DNA of 57,509 nucleotides from assembly GCA_013215095.1 (NCBI GenBank), contig JABSPM010000003.1, positions 1 to 57,509 on the forward strand, given 5' to 3'. How positions within the stretch are numbered: the first letter of the stretch is position 1; every line of letters begins with the position of its first letter. Made by a program: the position numbers and the translations under genes. Positions 8,957 to 16,637 of the stretch are shown here, one piece after another. Below the pieces are notes generated by a model. That model was given only the letters and a program-made list of their open reading frames with translations, was not told where the DNA came from and ran no database searches. Origin of the DNA: Flavobacteriaceae bacterium (GTDB taxonomy: Bacteria; Bacteroidota; Bacteroidia; Flavobacteriales; Flavobacteriaceae).

Positions 8957-10027
8957 TTGAAAACAAATACACTTATTCTTTTCTTATTATGTGTCATGTC
9001 TTTGTTTGCACAAACCACCAGAAAATATTCTAACGAATTTCTAAATATTGGTGTAGATGCTGCGTCGCTTGGTATGAGTAATGCCGTGGTAGCCAATACT
9101 GGAGATGTTAACTCAGGATATTGGAATCCAGCTGGGTTAATTCAGTTAAAGGATAATGAAATGGCTTTGATGCACTCTAGTTATTTTGCAAATATTGCGA
9201 ATTACAATTACATTGCCTTCGCCAAACCACTAGATGACAAAAGTGCTTTTGGTGTATCATTGATTCGTTTTGGAGTAGATGATATTTTAGATACAACCGC
9301 ATTAATTGACGATGGTGGTCAAATTGTATATGATAATATTCGTCTATTTTCGGCAGCCGACTATGCTTTGACTATGTCTTATGCGAGACGCTTATTAATT
9401 CCTGGTTGGAACTATGGTGTGAATGCCAAAGTAATACGCCGTGTCATTGGAGATTTTGCGTCATCTTGGGGATTTGGTCTAGATGCTGGTATTCAATTTA
9501 CCAATGACAAAGGTTTTGAATTTGGAGTTATGGCTAGAGATATTACGACGACGTTTAATGCTTGGGCTATAGATGAGGACCGTTTAGCAGACATTCAAGG
9601 TGCTATTGAAGATCAAAATCAAGAAGTCCCAGAAGGCACAGAAATCACTTTACCAAAGCTTCAATTTGGTATCGCAAAGACTTATACTTTTCAACACGAC
9701 TATTCTTTAAGAGCAGAACTTGATTTTATCATGCGTTTTGAGGAAAATAACGATATCATTTCGACCTCATTTGCTAGTATCAATCCAGCCTTTGGCTTTG
9801 AATTTGGCTATACAAATTTGGTATTTTTGAGAGGTGGCATCGGAAACTTTCAAAATGAACTCCAGTATGATAATGATGAAAAATTAAGTGTTCAGCCTAA
9901 TTTTGGTATTGGTTTTAAATATAAGGGCATTCAGATAGACTACGCATTTACAGACATCGGTGATCAAAGCGCAGCATTGTATTCCAATATTTTCTCTTTA
10001 AAGCTCGATTTTAGTATTTTTAGATAG
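8957..10027 (+). CDS. PorV2-like type IX secretion outer-membrane beta-barrel protein
   Basis: The 356-residue PorV/PorQ-family protein has a signal peptide ending in LFAQ and the family opening (GVDAASLGMSNAVVANTGDV, then SGYWNPAGL), followed by beta-barrel strands of alternating residues up to a C-terminal aromatic end (LKLDFSIFR). PorV-type barrels ferry T9SS substrates to surface attachment. The PorV2 subtype is a frequent stand-alone paralogue whose own role is not settled. The start is TTG at 8957; the internal ATG at codon 15 would cut the signal peptide. The next gene follows after 15 bp, so they are probably co-transcribed. Confidence 0.85.
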   Translation: MKTNTLILFLLCVMSLFAQTTRKYSNEFLNIGVDAASLGMSNAVVANTGDVNSGYWNPAGLIQLKDNEMALMHSSYFANIANYNYIAFAKPLDDKSAFGVSLIRFGVDDILDTTALIDDGGQIVYDNIRLFSAADYALTMSYARRLLIPGWNYGVNAKVIRRVIGDFASSWGFGLDAGIQFTNDKGFEFGVMARDITTTFNAWAIDEDRLADIQGAIEDQNQEVPEGTEITLPKLQFGIAKTYTFQHDYSLRAELDFIMRFEENNDIISTSFASINPAFGFEFGYTNLVFLRGGIGNFQNELQYDNDEKLSVQPNFGIGFKYKGIQIDYAFTDIGDQSAALYSNIFSLKLDFSIFR

Positions 10028-10042
10028 TTTTAAATATTTCAA

Positions 10043-11209
10043 ATGAGACCACAAACCTTACTACTGTTTATTGCTTTATTTTCTATAAAAGCACAATCAC
10101 AAGCAAGATATATTTCAGAAGATGCAAGCATAAGTATCCTTACTGTTGCTCCAGGCAGTGCATTAAATGATGCTTTTGGTCATAGTGCTTTTAGAGTTAA
10201 AGATAAAAAAACACATCTAGATCGCGTATTTGATTATGGTAATTTCGACTATCATGCGCCAAATTTCTACTTAAACTTTGCCAAAGGAAAACTTAATTAT
10301 AGTATTGAAACGCGTTCATATCATAATTTCATAGCAAACTATAGAGCCCAAAACCGAACTGTAAGATCACAAGAACTCGATCTAAATTATGCACAAAAAA
10401 AACGGTTATTCCACTACTTAATGCAGAACCTAAAACCGGAAAACAGGAACTACCTTTATGATTTTTTCTTTGACAACTGTGCAACGAAGATGAAAGACAT
10501 CACCAATATCGCAGTGAATAATGCTATTAAATTTAAGGCTCCTAAACATTTAGAGGAAAAAACATTTAGAGCGTTAATCCACGATAACGTTAATCGCAAT
10601 TCATGGGGAAGCTTTGGTATAGATATCGCTCTAGGTTCAGTGATTGACCAACCTATTACTCCAGAAAATTACATGTTTTTACCAGCATATATTCATGATT
10701 TTTTTACTGAAGCTAGGCTAGATGGTCACCCCTTAGTTAAACCCTCAAAAACTCTATTCAAATCCATCTCTAGGACGAAAAGGACTAATTTCATTACAAG
10801 TCCCTTGTGTATTTTAGGATGCTTTAGTTTGTTCATATTATGGATAACATATAGAGATTATAAACGTCAAAACCGCAGTAAATGGGTCGATTTTATCCTC
10901 TTCATAATTACGGGCGTAATAGGTGTTTTTCTACTTTTGCTTTGGTTTGCAACTGACCATACCGCAACGGCTCAAAACTATAATTTATTATGGGCTTTTG
11001 CTTTGAATGTTCTGTTAGCACCTCAACTTTTGAAAGCAAAGACAAAAACTTGGATCATAAAGTATATTAAACTTTTACTTATTTTTATATGTTTAATGAC
11101 TTTGCATTGGACAATTGGGATTCAAGTATTTGCCATTGGACTTATACCACTTCTTATTGCTTTGACAGTGAGATATGTATATTTGATACGTGTTTTAGAA
11201 GTCAAATAA
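10043..11209 (+). CDS. DUF4105 protein, probable lipoprotein N-acyltransferase (Lnb type)
   Basis: The 388-residue protein has a signal peptide (cleavage near AQSQA), a periplasmic DUF4105 domain (about 25-225) and about five C-terminal membrane helices (about 250-385). Within the domain, GHSAFR (His47) and FFDNCATK (Cys146) are the conserved candidate catalytic residues. DUF4105 proteins in Bacteroides have been reported as Lnb, which adds the third acyl chain to lipoproteins in place of Lnt; I infer the same role here from domain and topology only. It directly follows the PorV2-like gene. An alternative is an uncharacterised thiol-type envelope hydrolase. Confidence 0.75.
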   Translation: MRPQTLLLFIALFSIKAQSQARYISEDASISILTVAPGSALNDAFGHSAFRVKDKKTHLDRVFDYGNFDYHAPNFYLNFAKGKLNYSIETRSYHNFIANYRAQNRTVRSQELDLNYAQKKRLFHYLMQNLKPENRNYLYDFFFDNCATKMKDITNIAVNNAIKFKAPKHLEEKTFRALIHDNVNRNSWGSFGIDIALGSVIDQPITPENYMFLPAYIHDFFTEARLDGHPLVKPSKTLFKSISRTKRTNFITSPLCILGCFSLFILWITYRDYKRQNRSKWVDFILFIITGVIGVFLLLLWFATDHTATAQNYNLLWAFALNVLLAPQLLKAKTKTWIIKYIKLLLIFICLMTLHWTIGIQVFAIGLIPLLIALTVRYVYLIRVLEVK

Positions 11210-11320
11210 TAATTTTACACTCAATAAACTCTATTTGAGAGTAAAAACGGGTCTCATTAATTTTGTAGAGGCTACGCAAAAAATTTGTGTATTCTCTAAA
11301 GAGGAAAAATGTAGTGTCAT

Positions 11321-11700
11321 TTATACCCCTCTAAGATTTGATATAAACAGCTTAATTTTAGCATAAAAAAACTCTGCATTAGCATTTGTATTTCTGTTAT
11401 TAAAAAAGTTGAGGATATTGTTAAAATTAGCTTTTGCAGTATAAAATGTTTTTAGTTGATTTTGAAAGTTTCTGATACCATTTCTCAAAACGTTATTGAG
11501 CCATTATTTTATCTGTTAATTTATAGATATTTATAAATTCAAGTATATATTAATATGCTGTTTCAAGTTCTGAATAAGTTTTAAATAATAGTTCGGCACT
11601 TTATTTTTGATTGTCCGTCCATTATTGTGGTGTTTAGCAATAATATAACAACTTCTAGCTAAAAGGTGTTTAGTAGTATCACCGTTAGACAACTGTATAA
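11321..11700 (-). pseudogene. Decayed ISAon1/ISL3-type transposase C-terminal remnant
   Basis: Conceptual minus-strand translation from about 11700 gives QLSNGDTTKHLLARSCYII, then after several in-frame TAA codons (about 11500-11535) WLNNVLRNGIRNF, and finally ILNFFNNRNTNANAEFF and YAKIKLFISNLRGV, ending with TAA at 11321. The NGDT-K-LLARS block and the ILNFFxNRxTNAxAExFxAKIK-F---RGV block are hallmarks, in the correct order, of the C-terminal half of ISAon1/ISL3-type transposases. The normal tail after RGV is missing and no N-terminal half is seen. All blocks are in the same frame, so decay is by nonsense changes and deletion. The 583-bp space between the Lnb-type gene and carB holds this relic and the carB terminator. 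Confidence 0.75.
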
Positions 11701-11740
11701 TGTTTTATTTTATAACGTTTTCCATTTGAGATTACTTAAA

Positions 11741-11773
11741 AAAAATAGCCGCTTTTTTGAAGCGGCTATTTTT
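11741..11773. terminator. Terminator of carB
   Basis: AAAATAGCCGCTT and AAGCGGCTATTTT pair over about 13 bp around a short T-rich loop, with an A-run on one side and a T-run on the other. It lies 20 bp past the carB stop and can act in both directions. Confidence 0.85.
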
Positions 11774-11792
11774 TAGTTTATACAAAAATTCA

Positions 11793-14648
11793 TTATTTAC
11801 TCAAGTACATTTTTCTTCTTGAATACAAGTCGTAGAATTCATCATCCTTTAGACTATCAATAAATAAAATACTTTCTCCTGTGCTCTTCATCTCAGGACC
11901 TAAAGTCTTATCTACATTCGGAAATTTATTAAACGAGAATACAGGTTGCTTAATCGCGTAGCCCTCTAGTTGTGGATTAAAATCAAAATCCGTAACCTTC
12001 TTATATCCAAGCATTACCTTTGTTGCATAATTCACATAAGGCTCTTTATAAGCCTTGGCTATAAATGGCACTGTTCTAGAAGCTCTTGGATTCGCCTCAA
12101 TGATGTAAACCGTATCATCTTTAATAGCAAATTGAATATTAATTAAACCAACAGTATTTAGCTCTTTTGCAATGGTATTGGTATGGTCAATAATTTGTTG
12201 CATTACCAAATCTCCAAGATTAAATGCTGGTAAGGTCGCATTTGAATCTCCCGAATGTACGCCGCAAGGTTCAATATGTTCCATGATACCAATGATATAT
12301 ACATTTCCATCAGCATCACAAATAGCATCAGCTTCTGCTTCGATAGCACCATCTAAATAATGATCTAAAAGCAACTTATTATTTGGAATCTTACGCAATA
12401 AGTCCACAACATGCTCTACCAAATCTTCCTTATTGATAACAATCTTCATCCCTTGACCTCCTAAAACATAAGACGGACGTACCAAGATAGGAAAATCTAA
12501 TTCCTCTGCTAAAGCTAAAGCTTCATCTGCCGTTTCTGCAACACCAAATTGAGGAAATGGTATGTTATTTTTCTTTAATAAATTAGAGAAACTTCCTCTA
12601 TCTTCAGCCAAATCCAAAGCTTCAAAGCTAGTCCCTAAAATTTTGATACCGTATTTTGTTAGTTTCTCAGCCAATTTAAGCGCAGTTTGACCCCCCAACT
12701 GAACAATAACACCTTCTGGTTTTTCATGACGAATAATGTCATAAATATGCTCCCAGAATACTGGCTCAAAATACAGCTTATCAGCAGTGTCAAAATCTGT
12801 AGAAACTGTTTCAGGATTACAATTTATCATAATAGTTTCATAACCACACTCCTTTGCTGCCAATACACCATGTACACAACAATAATCGAACTCAATACCT
12901 TGACCTATTCTGTTTGGACCAGATCCCAAAACAACTACTTTTTTACGGTCTGAAACCACACTTTCGTTTGCCGAAGCAACATTGCCATATTTATCTTGAA
13001 TGGTATTTTCAAATGTAGAGTAATAATATGGGGTTTGTGCTTTAAACTCAGCAGCACAGGTATCTACCAATTTATAGACACGTTGAATATGCAATGCATC
13101 TCTTTTCTTATAGACCTCACTTTCCAAGCACCCTAGCATATGTGCAATCTGACGATCTCCATAGCCTTTTTGCTTCGCTTCTAATAGCAAATCTTTATCT
13201 AAGGTATCTATGGTATATGTCGAAATTTCTTTTTCCAAATGGTATAACTCCTCGTACTGTTTTAAGTACCACATATCAATCTTTGTGATATCATAAATCG
13301 TGCTCAAAGGAATTCCCATTTGAATCGCATCATAAATTACAAACACACGATCCCAAGAGGCATGCTTTAATTTATCCAAAATCTGATTGTAATCTTTATA
13401 ACCTTTTCCATCAGCACCTAAACCATTTCGCTTAATTTCTAAAGACTGTGTGGCTTTATGCAAAGCTTCTTGAAATGAGCGACCAATTCCCATCACCTCT
13501 CCAACAGCTTTCATTTGAAGCCCTAATGTTCTATCGGACCCTTCAAACTTATCAAAATTCCAACGCGGTATTTTTACAATAACATAATCCAAGGTCGGCT
13601 CAAATAAAGCCGATGTAGATTTTGTAATTTGATTATCTAACTCATCTAAGGAATATCCAATAGCCAATTTTGTAGCTACTTTTGCAATAGGATATCCTGT
13701 AGCTTTAGATGCGAGCGCCGATGAACGGGATACACGTGGGTTAATTTCAATTGCAATTATTTCTTCTTGATCATCAGGGCTTACAGCAAATTGCACATTA
13801 CAACCTCCTTCAAAATCTCCAATACTGCGCATCATTTTAATTGCCATATCACGCATTTTCTGAAATGTGCTATCCGATAAGGTCATTGCAGGTGCAACAG
13901 TAATAGAATCTCCAGTATGAATTCCCATTGGGTCCATATTTTCGATAGAACAAATAATTACTACGTTATCGTTTTTATCACGTAACAATTCCAACTCATA
14001 CTCTTTCCATCCCATCATTGCCTTATCAATCATGACTTCATGGATTGGAGAAATTTCTAAGCCTCGGCGCAATAATTTATCAAAATCTTCTTCTTCGTAA
14101 ACAATAGCTGCTCCAGCTCCTCCGAGTGTAAAAGACGAACGGATACATAATGGAAACCCAAACTCTTGAGCAATTTCTTTACCTTTTAAAAATGACGTTG
14201 CTGTAGCTTGAGGGGCCATTGGCACACCAATTTTTGTCATCAATTCTCTAAACTGCTCTCTATCTTCTGTAATATTTATTGCGTCAATATCAACTCCAAT
14301 TAATTTCACATTAAAATCTTCCCAAATTCCTTTTTCTTCAGCTTCTATACATAAATTTAATGCTGTTTGTCCTCCCATTGTTGGCAACACGGCATCAATT
14401 TGTGGGTGCTCTTTTAATATCTTAATAATCGATTTTGTCGTTAACGGCAAAAGATAGACATGATCTGCCATAGAAGGGTCAGTCATGATAGTTGCTGGAT
14501 TAGAATTAATCAGAATCGTTTCAATGCCATCCTCACGTAAGGAACGTAAAGATTGCGATCCTGAATAATCAAATTCACATGCTTGTCCAATAATAATTGG
14601 TCCAGATCCAATTATTAAAATAGAATTAAGGTCTTTTCTTTTAGGCAT
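11793..14648 (-). CDS. carB: Carbamoyl-phosphate synthase large subunit, short form
   Basis: CarB makes carbamoyl phosphate from bicarbonate, ammonia and two ATP, feeding pyrimidine and arginine synthesis. The 951 residues contain the two homologous ATP-grasp halves (first about 1-400, starting KRKDLNSILIIGSGPIIIGQ; second about 550-930, with VVVLGSGPNRIGQGIEFD) joined by the oligomerisation region. Family members such as the E. coli enzyme have about 1070 residues; here the protein stops after the second carboxyphosphate/carbamate half, without the C-terminal MGS-like allosteric domain. This short form is usual in flavobacteria. The carA subunit gene is not in the window. A TATTTTTG motif lies about 32 bp upstream, and a strong terminator follows. 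Confidence 0.95.
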   Translation of the reverse strand: MPKRKDLNSILIIGSGPIIIGQACEFDYSGSQSLRSLREDGIETILINSNPATIMTDPSMADHVYLLPLTTKSIIKILKEHPQIDAVLPTMGGQTALNLCIEAEEKGIWEDFNVKLIGVDIDAINITEDREQFRELMTKIGVPMAPQATATSFLKGKEIAQEFGFPLCIRSSFTLGGAGAAIVYEEEDFDKLLRRGLEISPIHEVMIDKAMMGWKEYELELLRDKNDNVVIICSIENMDPMGIHTGDSITVAPAMTLSDSTFQKMRDMAIKMMRSIGDFEGGCNVQFAVSPDDQEEIIAIEINPRVSRSSALASKATGYPIAKVATKLAIGYSLDELDNQITKSTSALFEPTLDYVIVKIPRWNFDKFEGSDRTLGLQMKAVGEVMGIGRSFQEALHKATQSLEIKRNGLGADGKGYKDYNQILDKLKHASWDRVFVIYDAIQMGIPLSTIYDITKIDMWYLKQYEELYHLEKEISTYTIDTLDKDLLLEAKQKGYGDRQIAHMLGCLESEVYKKRDALHIQRVYKLVDTCAAEFKAQTPYYYSTFENTIQDKYGNVASANESVVSDRKKVVVLGSGPNRIGQGIEFDYCCVHGVLAAKECGYETIMINCNPETVSTDFDTADKLYFEPVFWEHIYDIIRHEKPEGVIVQLGGQTALKLAEKLTKYGIKILGTSFEALDLAEDRGSFSNLLKKNNIPFPQFGVAETADEALALAEELDFPILVRPSYVLGGQGMKIVINKEDLVEHVVDLLRKIPNNKLLLDHYLDGAIEAEADAICDADGNVYIIGIMEHIEPCGVHSGDSNATLPAFNLGDLVMQQIIDHTNTIAKELNTVGLINIQFAIKDDTVYIIEANPRASRTVPFIAKAYKEPYVNYATKVMLGYKKVTDFDFNPQLEGYAIKQPVFSFNKFPNVDKTLGPEMKSTGESILFIDSLKDDEFYDLYSRRKMYLSK

Positions 14649-14707
14649 TATAGATAAATTGTTGTTTTAAAAAATCATGCAAAAATAAATAACTAAGAGA
14701 TATAAAA

Positions 14708-14734
14708 AAAGGCGTTACCACAAGTAACACCTTT
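14708..14734 (-). terminator. Terminator of rpmH
   Basis: Arms AAAGGCGTTAC and GTAACACCTTT flank a 5-nt loop. The single mismatch is a G-U wobble only when read on the minus strand, and U-rich sequence follows in that direction, so it serves rpmH. Confidence 0.75.
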
Positions 14735-14757
14735 TATATATTAACAATTGTTAATCA

Positions 14758-14919
14758 TTATTTTTTATGACGAAGTTCAGAAGATACAGATAATTTCTTT
14801 CTGCCCTTAGCTCTTCTACGTGCTAAGACTTTTCTACCATTAGCAGAAGCCATTCTTTCTCTAAAACCGTGTTTGTTTCTTCTTTTTCTCTTCGATGGTT
14901 GAAACGTTCTTTTACTCAT
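14758..14919 (-). CDS. rpmH: Ribosomal protein bL34
   Basis: The 53-residue, highly basic protein starts [20 protein letters not shown] and contains [20 protein letters not shown], the standard bL34 core. bL34 sits in the large ribosomal subunit near the exit tunnel. The short C-terminal extension ([11 protein letters not shown]) is seen in other Bacteroidota. It has its own near-consensus promoter about 75 bp upstream and its own terminator, so it is a single-gene unit between carB and a divergent TPR gene. dnaA and rnpA are not adjacent. Confidence 0.96.
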   Translation of the reverse strand: MSKRTFQPSKRKRRNKHGFRERMASANGRKVLARRRAKGRKKLSVSSELRHKK

Positions 14920-14992
14920 TTTGTTATATCTTTAAAAATCGTCTTTCTTTAATTTCAAATTTATTAGTTTCGATTTTCCTCAAAACTGCGGG

Positions 14993-15023
14993 CAAATATA
15001 CGAAGACCTTTTACTTTGACAAA
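14993..15023 (-). promoter_or_regulatory. Bacteroidota promoter of rpmH
   Basis: On the minus strand this reads TTTG, then 19 bp, then TATATTTG. Both the -33 (TTTG) and -7 (TAnnTTTG) elements match with ideal spacing. It is the best promoter seen in the window. Confidence 0.8.
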
Positions 15024-15237
15024 CCTAAATTTAAAAAAATATCAGTTTAATTACATCCACTTGCCGCTCGGTATTTCAATACACTTGAAAAAGCGACTGC
15101 TAAACGTATAAAACATTGCTCCAAAAGTACAGGTTTCGCATAAATATTTCAAATATTAACTGATGTTGAAAAAGATTTTTCAAAATAGCACAAAAACTTA
15201 TAGGCTTATGAAGCTTTAGGCATTTACTTCTTTTTAT

Positions 15238-15245
15238 TACCTTTG
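15238..15245 (+). promoter_or_regulatory. Promoter -7 element for the TPR gene
   Basis: TACCTTTG matches TAnnTTTG, 24 bp before the ATG at 15270. The -33 position lacks a clean TTG. The remaining sequence of the 350-bp gap between rpmH and this gene shows no other feature. Confidence 0.55.
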
Positions 15246-15269
15246 CACTCTTAATTTCAAAACTGAAAA

Positions 15270-15848
15270 ATGTACAACAAAAATATTAAGCTTTTTATTA
15301 CTGTTCTTCTTTTAGGATATGCTGTATATCAATTTGTGGAAGGATATATTGGTAATGGAATCATGTTCATCCTATTAGCCGCTATTTTCATCTTTTTATA
15401 TTTTAAAAATGAATATATTCTTTTAGCATTTTTAAAACTCAGAAAGCAAGATTTTGATGGTGCTAATAAATGGCTAGATAAAATTAAAAATCCTGCTATT
15501 GCTTTAACGACAAAACAACAAGGCTATTTTAATTACCTCAAAGGGATTATGGTTTCTCAAACCAATATGAATGAAGCTGAAAAATATTTTAAAACAGCAG
15601 TAAACTTAGGACTATCCATGGATCACGATTTGGCCATGGCTAAATTAAACCTTGCTGGTATTGCATTTAGCAAAAGACGCAAACAAGACGCTCAAAAGCT
15701 ATTGGCTGAAGCTGAAAAACTAGACAAGAGAAACATGCTAGGAGATCAAATAAAAATGATGAAACAGCAAATGAAAAAAGCGGCCATTCCAAAACAACAT
15801 TATGGTCAACCTACTTCCGCTAGACAAGGTAGAAGAAGTAGGCGATAA
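15270..15848 (+). CDS. Membrane-anchored TPR-like protein
   Basis: The 192-residue protein begins with two hydrophobic helices (about 7-22 and 28-52). A soluble region of TPR-like helical pairs follows, roughly residues 58-155 (FDGANKWLDKI; NEAEKYFKTAVNLG; DAQKLLAEAEKL). The tail is basic and rich in Gln and Arg (ARQGRRSRR). TPR proteins of this kind scaffold other proteins; the partner is unknown. It is convergent with the next gene, with only 7 bp between stops. Confidence 0.78.
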   Translation: MYNKNIKLFITVLLLGYAVYQFVEGYIGNGIMFILLAAIFIFLYFKNEYILLAFLKLRKQDFDGANKWLDKIKNPAIALTTKQQGYFNYLKGIMVSQTNMNEAEKYFKTAVNLGLSMDHDLAMAKLNLAGIAFSKRRKQDAQKLLAEAEKLDKRNMLGDQIKMMKQQMKKAAIPKQHYGQPTSARQGRRSRR

Positions 15849-15855
15849 TGAGCAA

Positions 15856-16233
15856 TTAAGATGCATTGTTTTGTTCTTCTTCTAATGCCCTTTGTTTTCT
15901 TACCTCTATAAAACTTCTTATAAAAGTAATTAGAGCTATTGCAGTAGATAATAACATGATAACTACGCGTATTACAGCTACAGTATTATTTCTATCTAAA
16001 GCGCCCATAAGTGCTTTTATAAGTCCTAAAAAAACAACAAGTGTAAGAACTACAGCAATATGAGCAGGGATTTTAGCCTCTTTCTTAACACCTGGACTAA
16101 TGAGTAACAAAACAACACCCACAAATACAGGAATTAATGATGTAACAGAAGGTGATTCTGAGCTAAAATAAGCCCATAATCCTAAACTGATTAAAATAAT
16201 AGCGTTGATAAAACTGGCTACAAAAGGTTTCAT
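15856..16233 (-). CDS. Hypothetical four-helix membrane protein, 125 aa
   Basis: The protein has four predicted membrane helices (about 5-22, 29-46, 55-75 and 82-108) and a charged cytoplasmic tail (VRKQRALEEEQNN). No catalytic motif is visible and I cannot name a family, although small integral membrane proteins of this shape are common in flavobacteria. Codon use is like the neighbours. The 400 bp upstream are AT-rich and contain no recognised promoter for it. Confidence 0.65.
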   Translation of the reverse strand: MKPFVASFINAIILISLGLWAYFSSESPSVTSLIPVFVGVVLLLISPGVKKEAKIPAHIAVVLTLVVFLGLIKALMGALDRNNTVAVIRVVIMLLSTAIALITFIRSFIEVRKQRALEEEQNNAS

Positions 16234-16637
16234 AATTTTAAATTTAAGTTAGTGTTTGAATTTATGCTCGTTCATAAAATAAATCATAATTCATACCACA
16301 AAGCGCCCTTAATAGGCTACCTTTCTATTTTGCAATAATAGTGTAGCAAAAATTAATACTTTGGTTTTATAAATAAACATTTTGTTTTTATGGTTCCAAA
16401 AATAATTCATTTTTTATAAACATACCCACCCAAAACTAGAGCAGCTATTGCTGGTAAAGAAAGTTTTAACATGACCTTAAATAAATCGTCATTAAGTATC
16501 TGTTTTTTTTTGAGATTTTTTCACCTTCATACCCTGTTATCAATTATATATTTTGTCGTTTTTTTGTAATAAAAATGTTTTTTCAAATTTAACTATTTAG
16601 AATTTTTCTAAATAGTTAAATTTGAAAAAAACTAACA
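16234..16637. other. Gene-poor 404-bp spacer
   Basis: Apart from the large inverted repeat at its right end, the stretch shows no confident gene. A 21-codon minus-strand frame at 16407-16472 (MLKLSLPAIAALVLGGYVYK, then a final K) looks like a single membrane helix and is preceded, in another frame, by a run of nine A on that strand. It could be a tiny membrane peptide or the end of a broken gene. Confidence 0.3.
16578..16630. repeat. Perfect 25-bp inverted repeat with 3-nt loop
   Basis: Left arm 16578-16602 and right arm 16606-16630 are exact reverse complements, beginning TTTTTTCAAATTTAACTA and ending with the mirror TAGTTAAATTTGAAAAAA. The loop is TTT. The right arm ends 7 bp before the ATG of the acyl-CoA dehydrogenase gene. 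RNA across it would form a long AU-rich hairpin covering the ribosome landing zone. It has a terminator-like outline, but no plus-strand gene ends just upstream. Confidence 0.9.

Noticed and set aside
14758-15023. Possible replication origin near rpmH
   Set aside because: rpmH often marks dnaA/oriC regions in other phyla, but no dnaA, rnpA or cluster of DnaA boxes is seen here.
16407-16472. 21-codon hydrophobic minus-strand ORF
   Set aside because: It looks like a membrane helix but is too short and without a promoter or known relative to call a gene.
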